DNA of 64,000 bases. Origin: Chitinophagaceae bacterium (GTDB lineage Bacteria; Bacteroidota; Bacteroidia; Chitinophagales; Chitinophagaceae). A model generated the notes under the pieces. It saw only the letters and a list, made by a program, of their open reading frames with translations, did no database searches and was not told the origin of the DNA. The DNA is taken from the NCBI GenBank assembly GCA_019752045.1, contig JAIEMP010000006.1:44569-108568 (forward strand). The letters are read 5' to 3'. Position numbers and translations under genes: made by a program. Positions 1 to 6,728 of this stretch are shown here, piece by piece (position 1 is the first letter of the stretch; every line of letters starts with the position of its first letter).

Positions 1-1
1 A

Positions 2-253
2 GCACTTGTTTTTGAAACAGTTAAAAAACACGGCAAATGTCTGGTACTGACAGAAGAACAACAGAATAATTCATTTGCAGAAGCATTGGCTCATCGCATC
101 AGCTATCATTGTTTTCAATACTTAGATGCACCTGTTGAAGTGATGGGATCACTGAATTTACCTGCAGTGCCTATGAACACAGGATTGGAAGCAGCGATGC
201 TGCCTAATGCAGAAAAAGTAGCTGAGCGTTTGCATCAGATGCTTAACAGTTGA
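2..253 (+). CDS. 2-oxoacid dehydrogenase E1, C-terminal end (partial)
   Basis: The window opens inside this gene, so only the last 83 codons are visible. They match the C-terminal transketolase-like domain of E1 beta subunits: a strand around CLVLTEEQ, a helix AEALAHRI, then YLDAPVEVMG and an N-P-P-like turn before a final helix. E1 decarboxylates a 2-oxoacid with thiamine diphosphate and passes the acyl group to E2 lipoate in the cytoplasm. Whether it is a free beta subunit or the end of a fused alpha-beta chain cannot be told here; a complete fused E1 lies at 6729. The last 11 bases overlap the end of the convergent acetyltransferase gene. The substrate (pyruvate or branched-chain 2-oxoacid) is unknown. 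Confidence 0.8.
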   Translation, partial: ALVFETVKKHGKCLVLTEEQQNNSFAEALAHRISYHCFQYLDAPVEVMGSLNLPAVPMNTGLEAAMLPNAEKVAERLHQMLNS

Positions 254-821
254 TGAATGCTGAAGCGTTTCTGCAAATCACATCAACCGTTTCATCATTT
301 AATGCCGGGAAAGGGATGAGGGTGTTGGCATCGTAAGCATTGATTTGATATTCCCACCAACCTACATCGTGCCATTTATTCAGTTTATAACCAATCTTTT
401 TATAAGTAGTTAAATAACGGAACCCGAATTTTTCATGAAAGGAAACACTGTTTACATTCGGCAATGTAATAACAGCATACACATTCACGTAACCTTGCAG
501 TGTTAACAGATCAAGCAACGCATTGTACAAAGCGGCGGCAATGTTTTTTCCAAAAAAATCTGCGTGTAAGTATACAGATGATTCAACACACCATTGATAG
601 CCTTTTCGTTCACGGTGTTTTCCTGCATATGCATAACCTGCCAATCTTCCATTGAGTTCCGCCACAAGCCATGGTCTTTCAGCAATTGTTTGTTCAATTC
701 TGTTTGTAAACTCATCCACTGATGGAACTTCGGTCTCCTGTGTAACGCCTGAGTTAAGAATGAAAGGGCGATAGATATCGAGCAGGGATGCTGCATCAGT
801 AAGCTGAACCGGTCTGATCAT
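243..821 (-). CDS. GNAT family N-acetyltransferase, phosphinothricin-acetyltransferase-like
   Basis: A 192-residue GNAT enzyme that should transfer acetyl from acetyl-CoA to an amine. The start at 821 opens with MIRPVQLTDAASLLDIY, the usual first strand and helix of the family; the frame stays open 23 codons further upstream but that stretch looks non-coding. The segment PWLVAELNGRLAGYAYAG and the ESSVYLHADFFGKNIAAALY acetyl-CoA loop resemble the Pat/Bar subgroup, and NVNSVSFHEKFGF is the usual motif B region. The real substrate is unknown. The gene converges on the E1 gene with an 11-base overlap, and its 5' side faces the tRNA promoter. Confidence 0.8.
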   Translation of the reverse strand: MIRPVQLTDAASLLDIYRPFILNSGVTQETEVPSVDEFTNRIEQTIAERPWLVAELNGRLAGYAYAGKHRERKGYQWCVESSVYLHADFFGKNIAAALYNALLDLLTLQGYVNVYAVITLPNVNSVSFHEKFGFRYLTTYKKIGYKLNKWHDVGWWEYQINAYDANTLIPFPALNDETVDVICRNASAFINC

Positions 822-874
822 GCTTAAAATTAAAAAAGCTTTTAAAATGCTGCGGAAAAAAAGTTCGAAACCTT

Positions 875-882
875 TATCTTTG
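875..882 (+). promoter_or_regulatory. Probable -7 element (TAnnTTTG) for the tRNA
   Basis: TATCTTTG fits the Bacteroidota -7 consensus TAnnTTTG and ends 10 bases before the tRNA 5' end. No clear TTTG -33 box is visible at the usual distance. Confidence 0.5.
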
Positions 883-892
883 CCGCCCATTA

Positions 893-966
893 GCCGGGGT
901 AGCTCAGCTGGTTAGAGCATCGGATTCATAACCCGAAGGTCGGCAGTTCAAGTCTGCTCTCCGGTA
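893..966 (+). tRNA. tRNA-Met (anticodon CAT)
   Basis: A 74-base cloverleaf. The acceptor arm GCCGGGG pairs with CTCCGGT (two G-T pairs), the D stem GCTC pairs with GAGC, the anticodon loop is TTCATAA (anticodon CAT), and the T stem GGCAG pairs with CTGCT around TTCAAGT. The discriminator is A and CCA is not encoded. The anticodon stem has an A-C pair next to the loop, as I recall for elongator Met tRNAs of this phylum. A CAT anticodon could also be a lysidine-modified Ile tRNA. The 3' half of this gene is repeated twice downstream. Confidence 0.92.
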
Positions 967-973
967 CTATATT

Positions 974-998
974 AGCCCTCTTCATGAGGGCTTTTTTT
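974..998 (+). terminator. Rho-independent terminator of the tRNA
   Basis: AGCCCTC, loop TTCAT, GAGGGCT, followed by a run of T. The same hairpin recurs after both downstream tRNA fragments. Confidence 0.85.
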
Positions 999-1010
999 AT
1001 GAATAATTAA

Positions 1011-1100
1011 TAATAAAGAGGGTTCATATACGCCGCGGCGGACGGCAGTTCAAGTCTGCTCTCCGGTACTATGTTAGCCCTCTTTAAGAGGGCTTTTTTT
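1011..1100 (+). repeat. tRNA 3'-half plus terminator repeat, copy 1 of cassette
   Basis: Bases 1044-1072 are identical to bases 942-970, i.e. the T arm, acceptor strand, discriminator and first downstream bases of the tRNA. They are followed by another copy of the terminator hairpin (1076-1094). Upstream, TTCATA (1023-1028) recalls the tRNA anticodon loop, but the 3' anticodon strand is replaced by a GC-rich block CGCCGCGGCGGAC. The whole stretch matches 1338-1427 at a constant offset of 327 bases. It cannot fold as a whole tRNA because the 5' half is missing. Confidence 0.85.
1076..1100 (+). terminator. Terminator copy immediately before the GIY-YIG start codon
   Basis: AGCCCTC, loop TTTAA, GAGGGCT, then seven T. 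The next base starts the ATG of the GIY-YIG gene, so a transcript coming from the tRNA must read through two terminators to reach the gene. Confidence 0.75.
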
Positions 1101-1340
1101 ATGTATCATGCATACGCACTATACGCAGAAAAGTATAACAAGCATTATTATGGCTTTACTTCAAATCTGGAGGCCAGACTCTTGTCTCATAATGAACTGG
1201 GAAAAGACTGGACTGCAAAGTATCGTCCATGGAAAGTGATTCATGTAAAGGAGTTTGATAACAAACAGGAAGCAGCGAAATATGAAAAGTGGATGAAGAG
1301 CGGTGTTGGCAGGGCATTTATAAAATTGTTACCACATTAA
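1101..1340 (+). CDS. Small single-domain GIY-YIG nuclease family protein
   Basis: A 79-residue protein consisting of little more than a GIY-YIG domain. The first motif is read in YALYAEKYNKHYYGFTSNLE (GIY as YAL, YIG as YYG), with the arginine helix LEARLLSHN and the C-terminal glutamate helix YEKWMKSGVGRAFI. GIY-YIG domains cut DNA in UvrC, homing endonucleases and many stand-alone proteins; the target here is unknown. The frame is open 10 codons further upstream, but that would translate the tRNA fragment and hairpin, so the ATG after the T run was chosen. The stop codon lies at the first bases of the next repeat copy, so the ORF exactly fills the space between two repeats. Confidence 0.8.
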   Translation: MYHAYALYAEKYNKHYYGFTSNLEARLLSHNELGKDWTAKYRPWKVIHVKEFDNKQEAAKYEKWMKSGVGRAFIKLLPH

Positions 1341-1427
1341 TATAGAGGATCCATATCCGCCGCGGCGGACGGCAATTCAAATCTGCTCTCCGGTACTATT
1401 TTAGCCCTCTTTAAGAGGGCTTTTGTT
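1338..1427 (+). repeat. tRNA 3'-half plus terminator repeat, copy 2 of cassette
   Basis: Second copy of the 1011-1100 repeat, 327 bases downstream. Bases 1371-1399 match the tRNA 3' end with two differences (both in the T arm), followed by the same hairpin. The block before it contains the perfect 12-base palindrome CCGCCGCGGCGG. It begins with the stop codon of the GIY-YIG gene. Confidence 0.85.
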
Positions 1428-1430
1428 TTT
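1403..1430 (+). terminator. Third copy of the tRNA terminator hairpin
   Basis: AGCCCTC, loop TTTAA, GAGGGCT, then TTTTGTTTTT. It would terminate the GIY-YIG transcript. Confidence 0.75.
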
Positions 1431-1549
1431 CTCAAAAAGTCTTCAGCACTCCTGATGTCATCTCATCCTTTAAGATTATTCAGTTATATTGGGTAACGTT
1501 TTCAGCAGTAAGTAATACAGCTGAGTTAAGCGCACATTTATCCAACCAT

Positions 1550-2980
1550 ATGCCATCTGCTCAACTTAAAAAAACAATTGGGGTCTGGTCTGCCACCAGC
1601 ATCGTTATTGGAAGTATTATCGGTGCCAATATTTTCATGAAGCCCGCCAGCATGGCTGCACAACTGGGATCGCCTTATTTAATTATTTTGGTATGGCTCA
1701 TAGCCGGTATCGTTTCCATGTTTGGCGCAATGGCCTATGCTGAACTGGGAGCCATGTTTCCTGAAACTGGCGGACAGTATATTTATCTGCGTTATGCTTA
1801 CGGCGATTTTATTGCGCATCTCTACGGTTGGGCAAGCATGGCTGTAATCAATACTGCATCTATTGCTGCCATTGGCTTTGTATTTGCTTCTTATACAAAT
1901 TATTTTATTGAACTGCCGCAGTTGAGTGTTGAAGTTCAGCAATCCGTTCAACTGCATCTCCCTCTTATTGGTGATATTTTTCCACTGCATAATTTTTCTG
2001 TTAAAGTGCTGGCCATTGCAATGATCATGGGTTTAAGTATCATTAATTATATCAGTGTGCGCTCAGGTAACGCCGTACAGTTTTTTGCAACAGTATTAAA
2101 AACAGCCGCCATCATGTTGCTGGTATTTGGTATTCTGTTTTCAGGCAGAGGAAACAGCCATAACTTTTTTACCAATGCACCTGATTTTGATTTAAGCGGA
2201 TGGAAACTGATGGGTGCATTCATGGCTGCAACAACAGGGGCGTTTGCTGCTTACGATGGCTGGAATAACCTCAACATGGTGGCCGGTGAAATAAAAAACC
2301 CTTCAAAAAATATTACACGGAGTTTAATCATAGGGTTATGGTCCTGTATCATTATTTATATGCTGGTTACACTTTCTTATATGTATGTATTGCCCATTGA
2401 AGTAATGGCAAAATCGCCGTTGGTTGCAAGTGATGCTGCAGCATTTGTAATGGGGCCGGCAGGAGGTACGGCTATTGCACTGCTGATTGTGATTTCAACT
2501 TTCGGTTCTACCAATGTAAATCTCTTAACCAATGCCCGGGTGGTTTTTGCTATGAGTGAATCCAAAACATTTTTTCGGTTTGCAGGTCGTGTACAACCCA
2601 GATTTAAAACGCCGGGTAATGCCATTCTTCTCCTGGCTGTGTGGAGCAGTTTACTGGTATTGAGTGGTTCGTTTGATATACTTGCAGATATGTTTATTTT
2701 TATTGGCTGGATATTTTATGGTCTTGTTATTATGGCACTATTTATTTTGAGAAGAAGGATGCCTAATGCAGAACGACCGTACAAAGCATGGGGTTATCCC
2801 ATTATCCCATTATTATTTTTGATTTTTACAACACTGTATATTGTTACTACTTTGTATACTGATATCAGTAATTATATATCGGGTAAATCGCAGATGATCA
2901 ATTCTGTTTTTGGGTTGATCTTAACTGCAATTGGTGTTCCTCTATATTTTTATTTCAAATGGAAGAACAGGCATCAATAG
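1550..2980 (+). CDS. APC-family amino acid permease (LAT/SteT-like)
   Basis: A 476-residue polytopic inner membrane transporter of the amino acid-polyamine-organocation superfamily with about twelve hydrophobic segments. The first helix carries the substrate-binding glycine motif (GSIIGANIFMKP) and the second the ETGGQYIYLRYAYG loop. The segment around residues 225-245 (AFAAYDGWNNLNMVAGEIKN) is typical of LAT-like exchangers such as SteT. Length is normal for the family. The transported amino acid cannot be named. The DUF2339 gene follows 18 bases downstream on the same strand, suggesting co-transcription. The start follows directly on a 119-base gap after the GIY-YIG cassette. Confidence 0.85.
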   Translation: MPSAQLKKTIGVWSATSIVIGSIIGANIFMKPASMAAQLGSPYLIILVWLIAGIVSMFGAMAYAELGAMFPETGGQYIYLRYAYGDFIAHLYGWASMAVINTASIAAIGFVFASYTNYFIELPQLSVEVQQSVQLHLPLIGDIFPLHNFSVKVLAIAMIMGLSIINYISVRSGNAVQFFATVLKTAAIMLLVFGILFSGRGNSHNFFTNAPDFDLSGWKLMGAFMAATTGAFAAYDGWNNLNMVAGEIKNPSKNITRSLIIGLWSCIIIYMLVTLSYMYVLPIEVMAKSPLVASDAAAFVMGPAGGTAIALLIVISTFGSTNVNLLTNARVVFAMSESKTFFRFAGRVQPRFKTPGNAILLLAVWSSLLVLSGSFDILADMFIFIGWIFYGLVIMALFILRRRMPNAERPYKAWGYPIIPLLFLIFTTLYIVTTLYTDISNYISGKSQMINSVFGLILTAIGVPLYFYFKWKNRHQ

Positions 2981-2998
2981 AAACCTTTTTAAAATTGA

Positions 2999-4366
2999 AT
3001 GATGATGGATCAACAGCAAATAAATGATCTGAAAGCGAAAATTCAACTGTTGAAAGAACAACAGGAAGAACACCGGAACGAATTGCTTTTTCTTGAACAA
3101 CAGTTAATGAAGCTGCTGCCTGCTGCGCCTTCTCCAGCAATTATAAAACCTGTGGCTCATCAATCAAATCAAATCCGGAAAACAACTCAAAAAGATAATG
3201 GAGTTGAAGGGTTTGTTGGTTTGCGGCTGATGCAGTTTGCGGGAATCATTGTACTCATTACAGGTATAGCTATTGGAGTAAAATATGCTATTGATAAAAA
3301 TTTAATTTCTCCTGCAGTTCGCATTTTACTTGCTTATCTGGCAAGCGGATTATTATTGTTTATATCCATACGGCTGCGGAAAAAATATGAAACCTTCAGT
3401 GCTATTCTGTTCAGCGGTGCAATGGCTGCATTTTATTTTACTACTTATGGAGCATTTGAGTATTATGGATTTTTATCAAGACCGCTTGCGTTTGCTGTGA
3501 TGATTCTGTTTACGTTTTTTACCGTTTATGTTTCATTGAAATTCGAACGTCAGGAAATTGCCACACTTGCACTGGTTGGCGCATATGGCATCCCTTTTTT
3601 AGTAGGAGGTAATTCAGGCAATGTGGTGATGTTATTTTCTTATATTTTCCTCATTAATACGGGCATCTTATTTCTTTCCTTTAAACGAAGCTGGAATATT
3701 TTAAAAGTGTTATCGTTTGCAGCAAGCTGGCTGATTTTTATTTCCTGGCTGTTTATTAAGCACAATGAAACTTATTCCTCTGCTGCATGGCTATTCCTGA
3801 TTCTTTTTTATGTACAATTTCTTTTAACCATTTTCGGTTTCAGATTGGCAAGAAATGAAGAAACAGATGCAGCTGATCTGTCGTTACTCATCTTCCAGAG
3901 CTTTATTGTATACATCAGCTCACTGTATATTTATTCTTACAATGGTGATACAGAAGATGGTTCAATTGTAACACTTACAATCAGTGTCTTTTATTTACTG
4001 TTGATGTTCATCAGTAAAGGGTTGTTTCATCAGCAAAAAATGATCTGGCATACCTGCCTTGTTCTTGCACTGATACTGATTGTCATTTATGTTCCGCAGA
4101 AATTTGCAGGCACAACCATTTCTCTTGTTTGGGTAACCATGGCAGTATTGTTATTTGTTGCAGGGTTGTGGCAGCGATTCAGGCTGTTGCGCATTGCTTC
4201 CATTCTCTTATTTGGAATTACACTTGTAAAACTGGTTGTTTTAGACAGCATAAATTTTTCTACAATCGAAAAGATTGTTGCCTATGTTTCCATAGGAGCT
4301 ATCCTGCTGGTGATTGCTTTTCTGTATCAGAAATACAGACACTTGATTTTCGGGAATGATGAATAG
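2999..4366 (+). CDS. DUF2339-like polytopic membrane protein
   Basis: 455 residues. An N-terminal coiled coil (about residues 5-42, rich in K, E and Q) is followed by a charged linker and then about a dozen hydrophobic helices. The first membrane segments (GLRLMQFAGIIVLITGIAIG and the following VKYAIDKNLISPAVRILLAY) are characteristic of DUF2339 proteins, whose function is unknown. It is shorter than the DUF2339 proteins I recall, which often exceed 700 residues. It starts with three consecutive ATG codons, 18 bases after the permease. It ends 2 bases before the end of the convergent aminotransferase, with no terminator between them. Confidence 0.75.
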   Translation: MMMDQQQINDLKAKIQLLKEQQEEHRNELLFLEQQLMKLLPAAPSPAIIKPVAHQSNQIRKTTQKDNGVEGFVGLRLMQFAGIIVLITGIAIGVKYAIDKNLISPAVRILLAYLASGLLLFISIRLRKKYETFSAILFSGAMAAFYFTTYGAFEYYGFLSRPLAFAVMILFTFFTVYVSLKFERQEIATLALVGAYGIPFLVGGNSGNVVMLFSYIFLINTGILFLSFKRSWNILKVLSFAASWLIFISWLFIKHNETYSSAAWLFLILFYVQFLLTIFGFRLARNEETDAADLSLLIFQSFIVYISSLYIYSYNGDTEDGSIVTLTISVFYLLLMFISKGLFHQQKMIWHTCLVLALILIVIYVPQKFAGTTISLVWVTMAVLLFVAGLWQRFRLLRIASILLFGITLVKLVVLDSINFSTIEKIVAYVSIGAILLVIAFLYQKYRHLIFGNDE

Positions 4367-4367
4367 T

Positions 4368-5567
4368 TTAGTTTGTTTTACCGGGATAAACTTTTAATGC
4401 TTCTTCAAGACAATCCATGGCTTTATCCAGCGCATCAAGATTAAGTACATAAGCCAATCGTACTTCATTTTTTCCTAAACCCGCTGTGCCATAAAATCCG
4501 GTTGCAGGTGCCAGCATAATGGTTTGTCCGTTATGTGAAAATGATTCTAACAGCCATTGGCAAAACCGATCGCTGTCGTCAATTGGTAATTTAGCCATGG
4601 CATAAAACGCACCACCGGGGTTGGGACAAAAAACTCCCGGCATCGCATTTAATCGTTTCACCAGTAAATTTCTGCGGGAAAGATATTCTGCTTTTGGTGC
4701 ATCAAAATAAGCATCCGGTAAATCAACTGCCGCTTCGCCCATGATCTGTGCTAATCCCGGCGGACTGAGTCTGGCCTGTGCAAACTTCATAGCAGCATCA
4801 TACACCGCTTTATTTTTTGTAACCAGTGCACCCAATCTTGCACCACATGCACTGTAACGTTTACTGATAGTATCCATGAGCACTACATGCTGCTCCAGTC
4901 CTTCAATATGCAATGCACTTACATAATCACCATCATAACAAAACTCACGGTATGCTTCATCACTGAATAAATACAGATTGTGCTTTACACAAACATCTTT
5001 AAGCTTCAGCATTTCTTCTTTGCTGTACAAATAACCGGTAGGGTTATTCGGGCTGCAGATGATGATTGCTTTTGTTTTTGCTGTAATTACTTTTTCAAAC
5101 TCTTCAATATCCGGTAACGCAAAACTGTTTTCGATATGCGATGTAATGGGTACAACATTTACTCCCGCAGCACAGGCAAAGCCGTTGTAGTTTGCATAAA
5201 ACGGTTCGGGAATAATTACTTCATCACCGGGATTAAAGCATGTAAAGAATCCAAACATAATAGCTTCGCTGCCACCGGTGGTAATCAATATCTGATCATA
5301 GTTCACATCAATCCCCACTTTTTTGTAATACTGTGTGAGCTTGCGACGGTAACTTTCATTTCCTGCACTATGGCTGTATTCTAAAACTTTAATATCTGCA
5401 TTACGTACCGCATCTAAAATGGCAGCAGGTGTTTCAATATCGGGCTGACCAATGTTGAGGTGAAATACTTTGGTGCCTCTTTTCTTGGCAGCTTCTGCGT
5501 ATGGAACTAATTTCCGGATGGGTGAGGGTGGCATTTGCTCACCACGCTTACTGATTGGTAACATCAA
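4368..5567 (-). CDS. Pyridoxal-phosphate-dependent aminotransferase, class I (aspartate aminotransferase-like)
   Basis: A 399-residue fold-type I aminotransferase that exchanges an amino group between an amino acid and a 2-oxoacid in the cytoplasm. Visible motifs are NIGQPDIETP near residue 40, NNPTG at 174-178, the PLP-contacting aspartate in SDEAYREF (D203), the Schiff-base lysine K236 in DTISKRYSACGARLG, and the downstream R244. Substrate specificity is not determinable; aspartate or a broad range are likely. Two adjacent ATG codons can start the protein. A TAnnTTTG box lies directly before the start, so the message may be nearly leaderless. A long hairpin separates it from the DUF1573 genes upstream. 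Confidence 0.85.
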   Translation of the reverse strand: MMLPISKRGEQMPPSPIRKLVPYAEAAKKRGTKVFHLNIGQPDIETPAAILDAVRNADIKVLEYSHSAGNESYRRKLTQYYKKVGIDVNYDQILITTGGSEAIMFGFFTCFNPGDEVIIPEPFYANYNGFACAAGVNVVPITSHIENSFALPDIEEFEKVITAKTKAIIICSPNNPTGYLYSKEEMLKLKDVCVKHNLYLFSDEAYREFCYDGDYVSALHIEGLEQHVVLMDTISKRYSACGARLGALVTKNKAVYDAAMKFAQARLSPPGLAQIMGEAAVDLPDAYFDAPKAEYLSRRNLLVKRLNAMPGVFCPNPGGAFYAMAKLPIDDSDRFCQWLLESFSHNGQTIMLAPATGFYGTAGLGKNEVRLAYVLNLDALDKAMDCLEEALKVYPGKTN

Positions 5568-5568
5568 A

Positions 5569-5576
5569 CAAAGATA
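5569..5576 (-). promoter_or_regulatory. TAnnTTTG box abutting the aminotransferase start
   Basis: On the minus strand the sequence reads TATCTTTG, and the start codon begins one base after it. If active, the transcript would begin at or inside the first codons, implying a leaderless message or a start at the internal Met12. Confidence 0.35.
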
Positions 5577-5587
5577 GGGGAGGTATG

Positions 5588-5629
5588 TAAAATAAAAACC
5601 CTCTGTTACTGCAGAGGGTTTTTATTTTA
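5588..5629. terminator. Long perfect hairpin terminator
   Basis: An 18-bp perfect inverted repeat (TAAAATAAAAACCCTCTG and its complement) around the loop TTACTG. A-rich and T-rich flanks make it usable from either strand. On the minus strand it ends the DUF1573 operon. Confidence 0.85.
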
Positions 5630-5642
5630 TTGGTTGATGCGT

Positions 5643-6023
5643 TTATTGCTGAACAATACCAACAATAGTTAATTTTTGCTGCTCATCTATACCCAGAAAT
5701 TTTACATAAACCGGTTTTGTAAATGTTCCTACTGATGCTGCATTATATGTTGCAGTAATGGTTCCTGTTTTGCCCGGCTTAATGGGTTCTTTGGTGTAAT
5801 CAGATTTTGTACAGCCACAACCGGGTGTTACTGTTTCAATCACCAGATCTTCATTACCGGTATTGGTAAATGTAAATGTTGCTGTAACAGGGTTGCCTAC
5901 TTTTGGCTTGCCTAAGTCAACTGTTTCGCTGGCAAACTTTGCAACATCGGATGGTTTTTTTGATTGACCGAAAGTAACTGTCACTAAAAAGAGTGCAATA
6001 AAAGATGCAAATACTGATTTCAT
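5643..6023 (-). CDS. Secreted DUF1573 protein
   Basis: 126 residues with a signal peptide (MKSVFASFIALFLVTVTFGQ) and one DUF1573 domain, an immunoglobulin-like fold typical of Bacteroidota periplasmic or surface proteins. The diagnostic strand TFTFTNTGNEDLVIETV is followed by the cysteine motif PGCGCTKSDY. The domain makes up nearly the whole mature protein. It is the second gene of a pair with another DUF1573 protein 13 bases upstream, and the two are probably one transcript. Function is not known. Confidence 0.8.
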   Translation of the reverse strand: MKSVFASFIALFLVTVTFGQSKKPSDVAKFASETVDLGKPKVGNPVTATFTFTNTGNEDLVIETVTPGCGCTKSDYTKEPIKPGKTGTITATYNAASVGTFTKPVYVKFLGIDEQQKLTIVGIVQQ

Positions 6024-6036
6024 TGTATACTGTTTA

Positions 6037-6510
6037 TTATTGTGATTGTTTAAAAACGTTCAATGCCTGATTGCCGGGTGCCGACTGATCAGGGGTTTTC
6101 CAAACCTGTCCTTTAATGGTGATTTGTTTTACCTGTCCGCCATTGTAATAAATGGTGATGGATTTTTCAAATACACCTTCAGCTGCTGAATTGTATCCTA
6201 CTTTAATGGTTGTCTTATTTCCGGTAAGAACTGGTGCATTACTCCACTCAGGTGTTGTGCATCCGCAGCTTGCCTGCACATTTTCGATTCGTAAGGTATC
6301 TTTTCCGATATTTTCTACAATAAAATTGTGTGTAACGGGTTTGCCTTGGGGTATTTTTCCAAAGTCAAAACTCAGCTCAGGTAATTTAATTGATTCGGGT
6401 TTTGCAGCTGCAGGGGCAGGATTGCTGTGGTTATGACCATCATGCGACTGTGCCATGCCGGCCAATACCAATACTGAAGTGAAGAGAAAAGTTCCAAATA
6501 GTTTTTTCAT
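6037..6510 (-). CDS. Secreted DUF1573 protein with His-rich linker
   Basis: 157 residues. A signal peptide ends near residue 20 (LAGMAQ), followed by a short His/Asn/Pro/Ala linker (SHDGHNHSNPAPAAAK) and a DUF1573 domain with HNFIVENIGKDTLRIENV and the motif ASCGCTTPEW. It shares the fold and the GC-type cysteine pair with the next gene, so the two look like an old duplication. The His linker could bind a metal, but this is only a guess. It is the first gene of the operon, with a promoter box at 6530-6537. Confidence 0.8.
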   Translation of the reverse strand: MKKLFGTFLFTSVLVLAGMAQSHDGHNHSNPAPAAAKPESIKLPELSFDFGKIPQGKPVTHNFIVENIGKDTLRIENVQASCGCTTPEWSNAPVLTGNKTTIKVGYNSAAEGVFEKSITIYYNGGQVKQITIKGQVWKTPDQSAPGNQALNVFKQSQ

Positions 6511-6529
6511 ATTGTTGATTTTGCGCTTT

Positions 6530-6537
6530 CAAAAGTA
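6530..6537 (-). promoter_or_regulatory. -7 element (TAnnTTTG) of the DUF1573 operon
   Basis: On the minus strand the bases read TACTTTTG, 19 bases before the start codon of the first DUF1573 gene. No convincing -33 box. Confidence 0.45.
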
Positions 6538-6716
6538 CGCATAAGTACAGACAGTTCATAGAGGGGAAAGGTTGCCTTTCACATTTTTTTACCAGAGTAA
6601 TCGGCAAAAACGGTCTATTTGCTGCTGAACCGGTTCGGATAAACCCATTTTTGCACAGCAACCCATTTGTTTTCACCAAATCAACTTACAAGTGTTAATG
6701 CGCAAGTCAAAACATT

Positions 6717-6724
6717 TATTTTTG
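6717..6724 (+). promoter_or_regulatory. TAnnTTTG box just before the fused E1 gene
   Basis: TATTTTTG ends 4 bases before the ATG at 6729. If it is the active -7 element the message would be leaderless. No good -33 TTTG is seen. Confidence 0.4.
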
Positions 6725-6728
6725 CCAC

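Noticed and set aside
243..821. Phosphinothricin resistance gene (bar/pat)
   Set aside because: The family resemblance is at the fold and subgroup level only; the substrate cannot be inferred, so no gene symbol was given.
1011..1100. A second tRNA gene
   Set aside because: Only the T arm and 3' acceptor strand are present; the 5' acceptor strand and D arm are missing, so it cannot fold as a tRNA.
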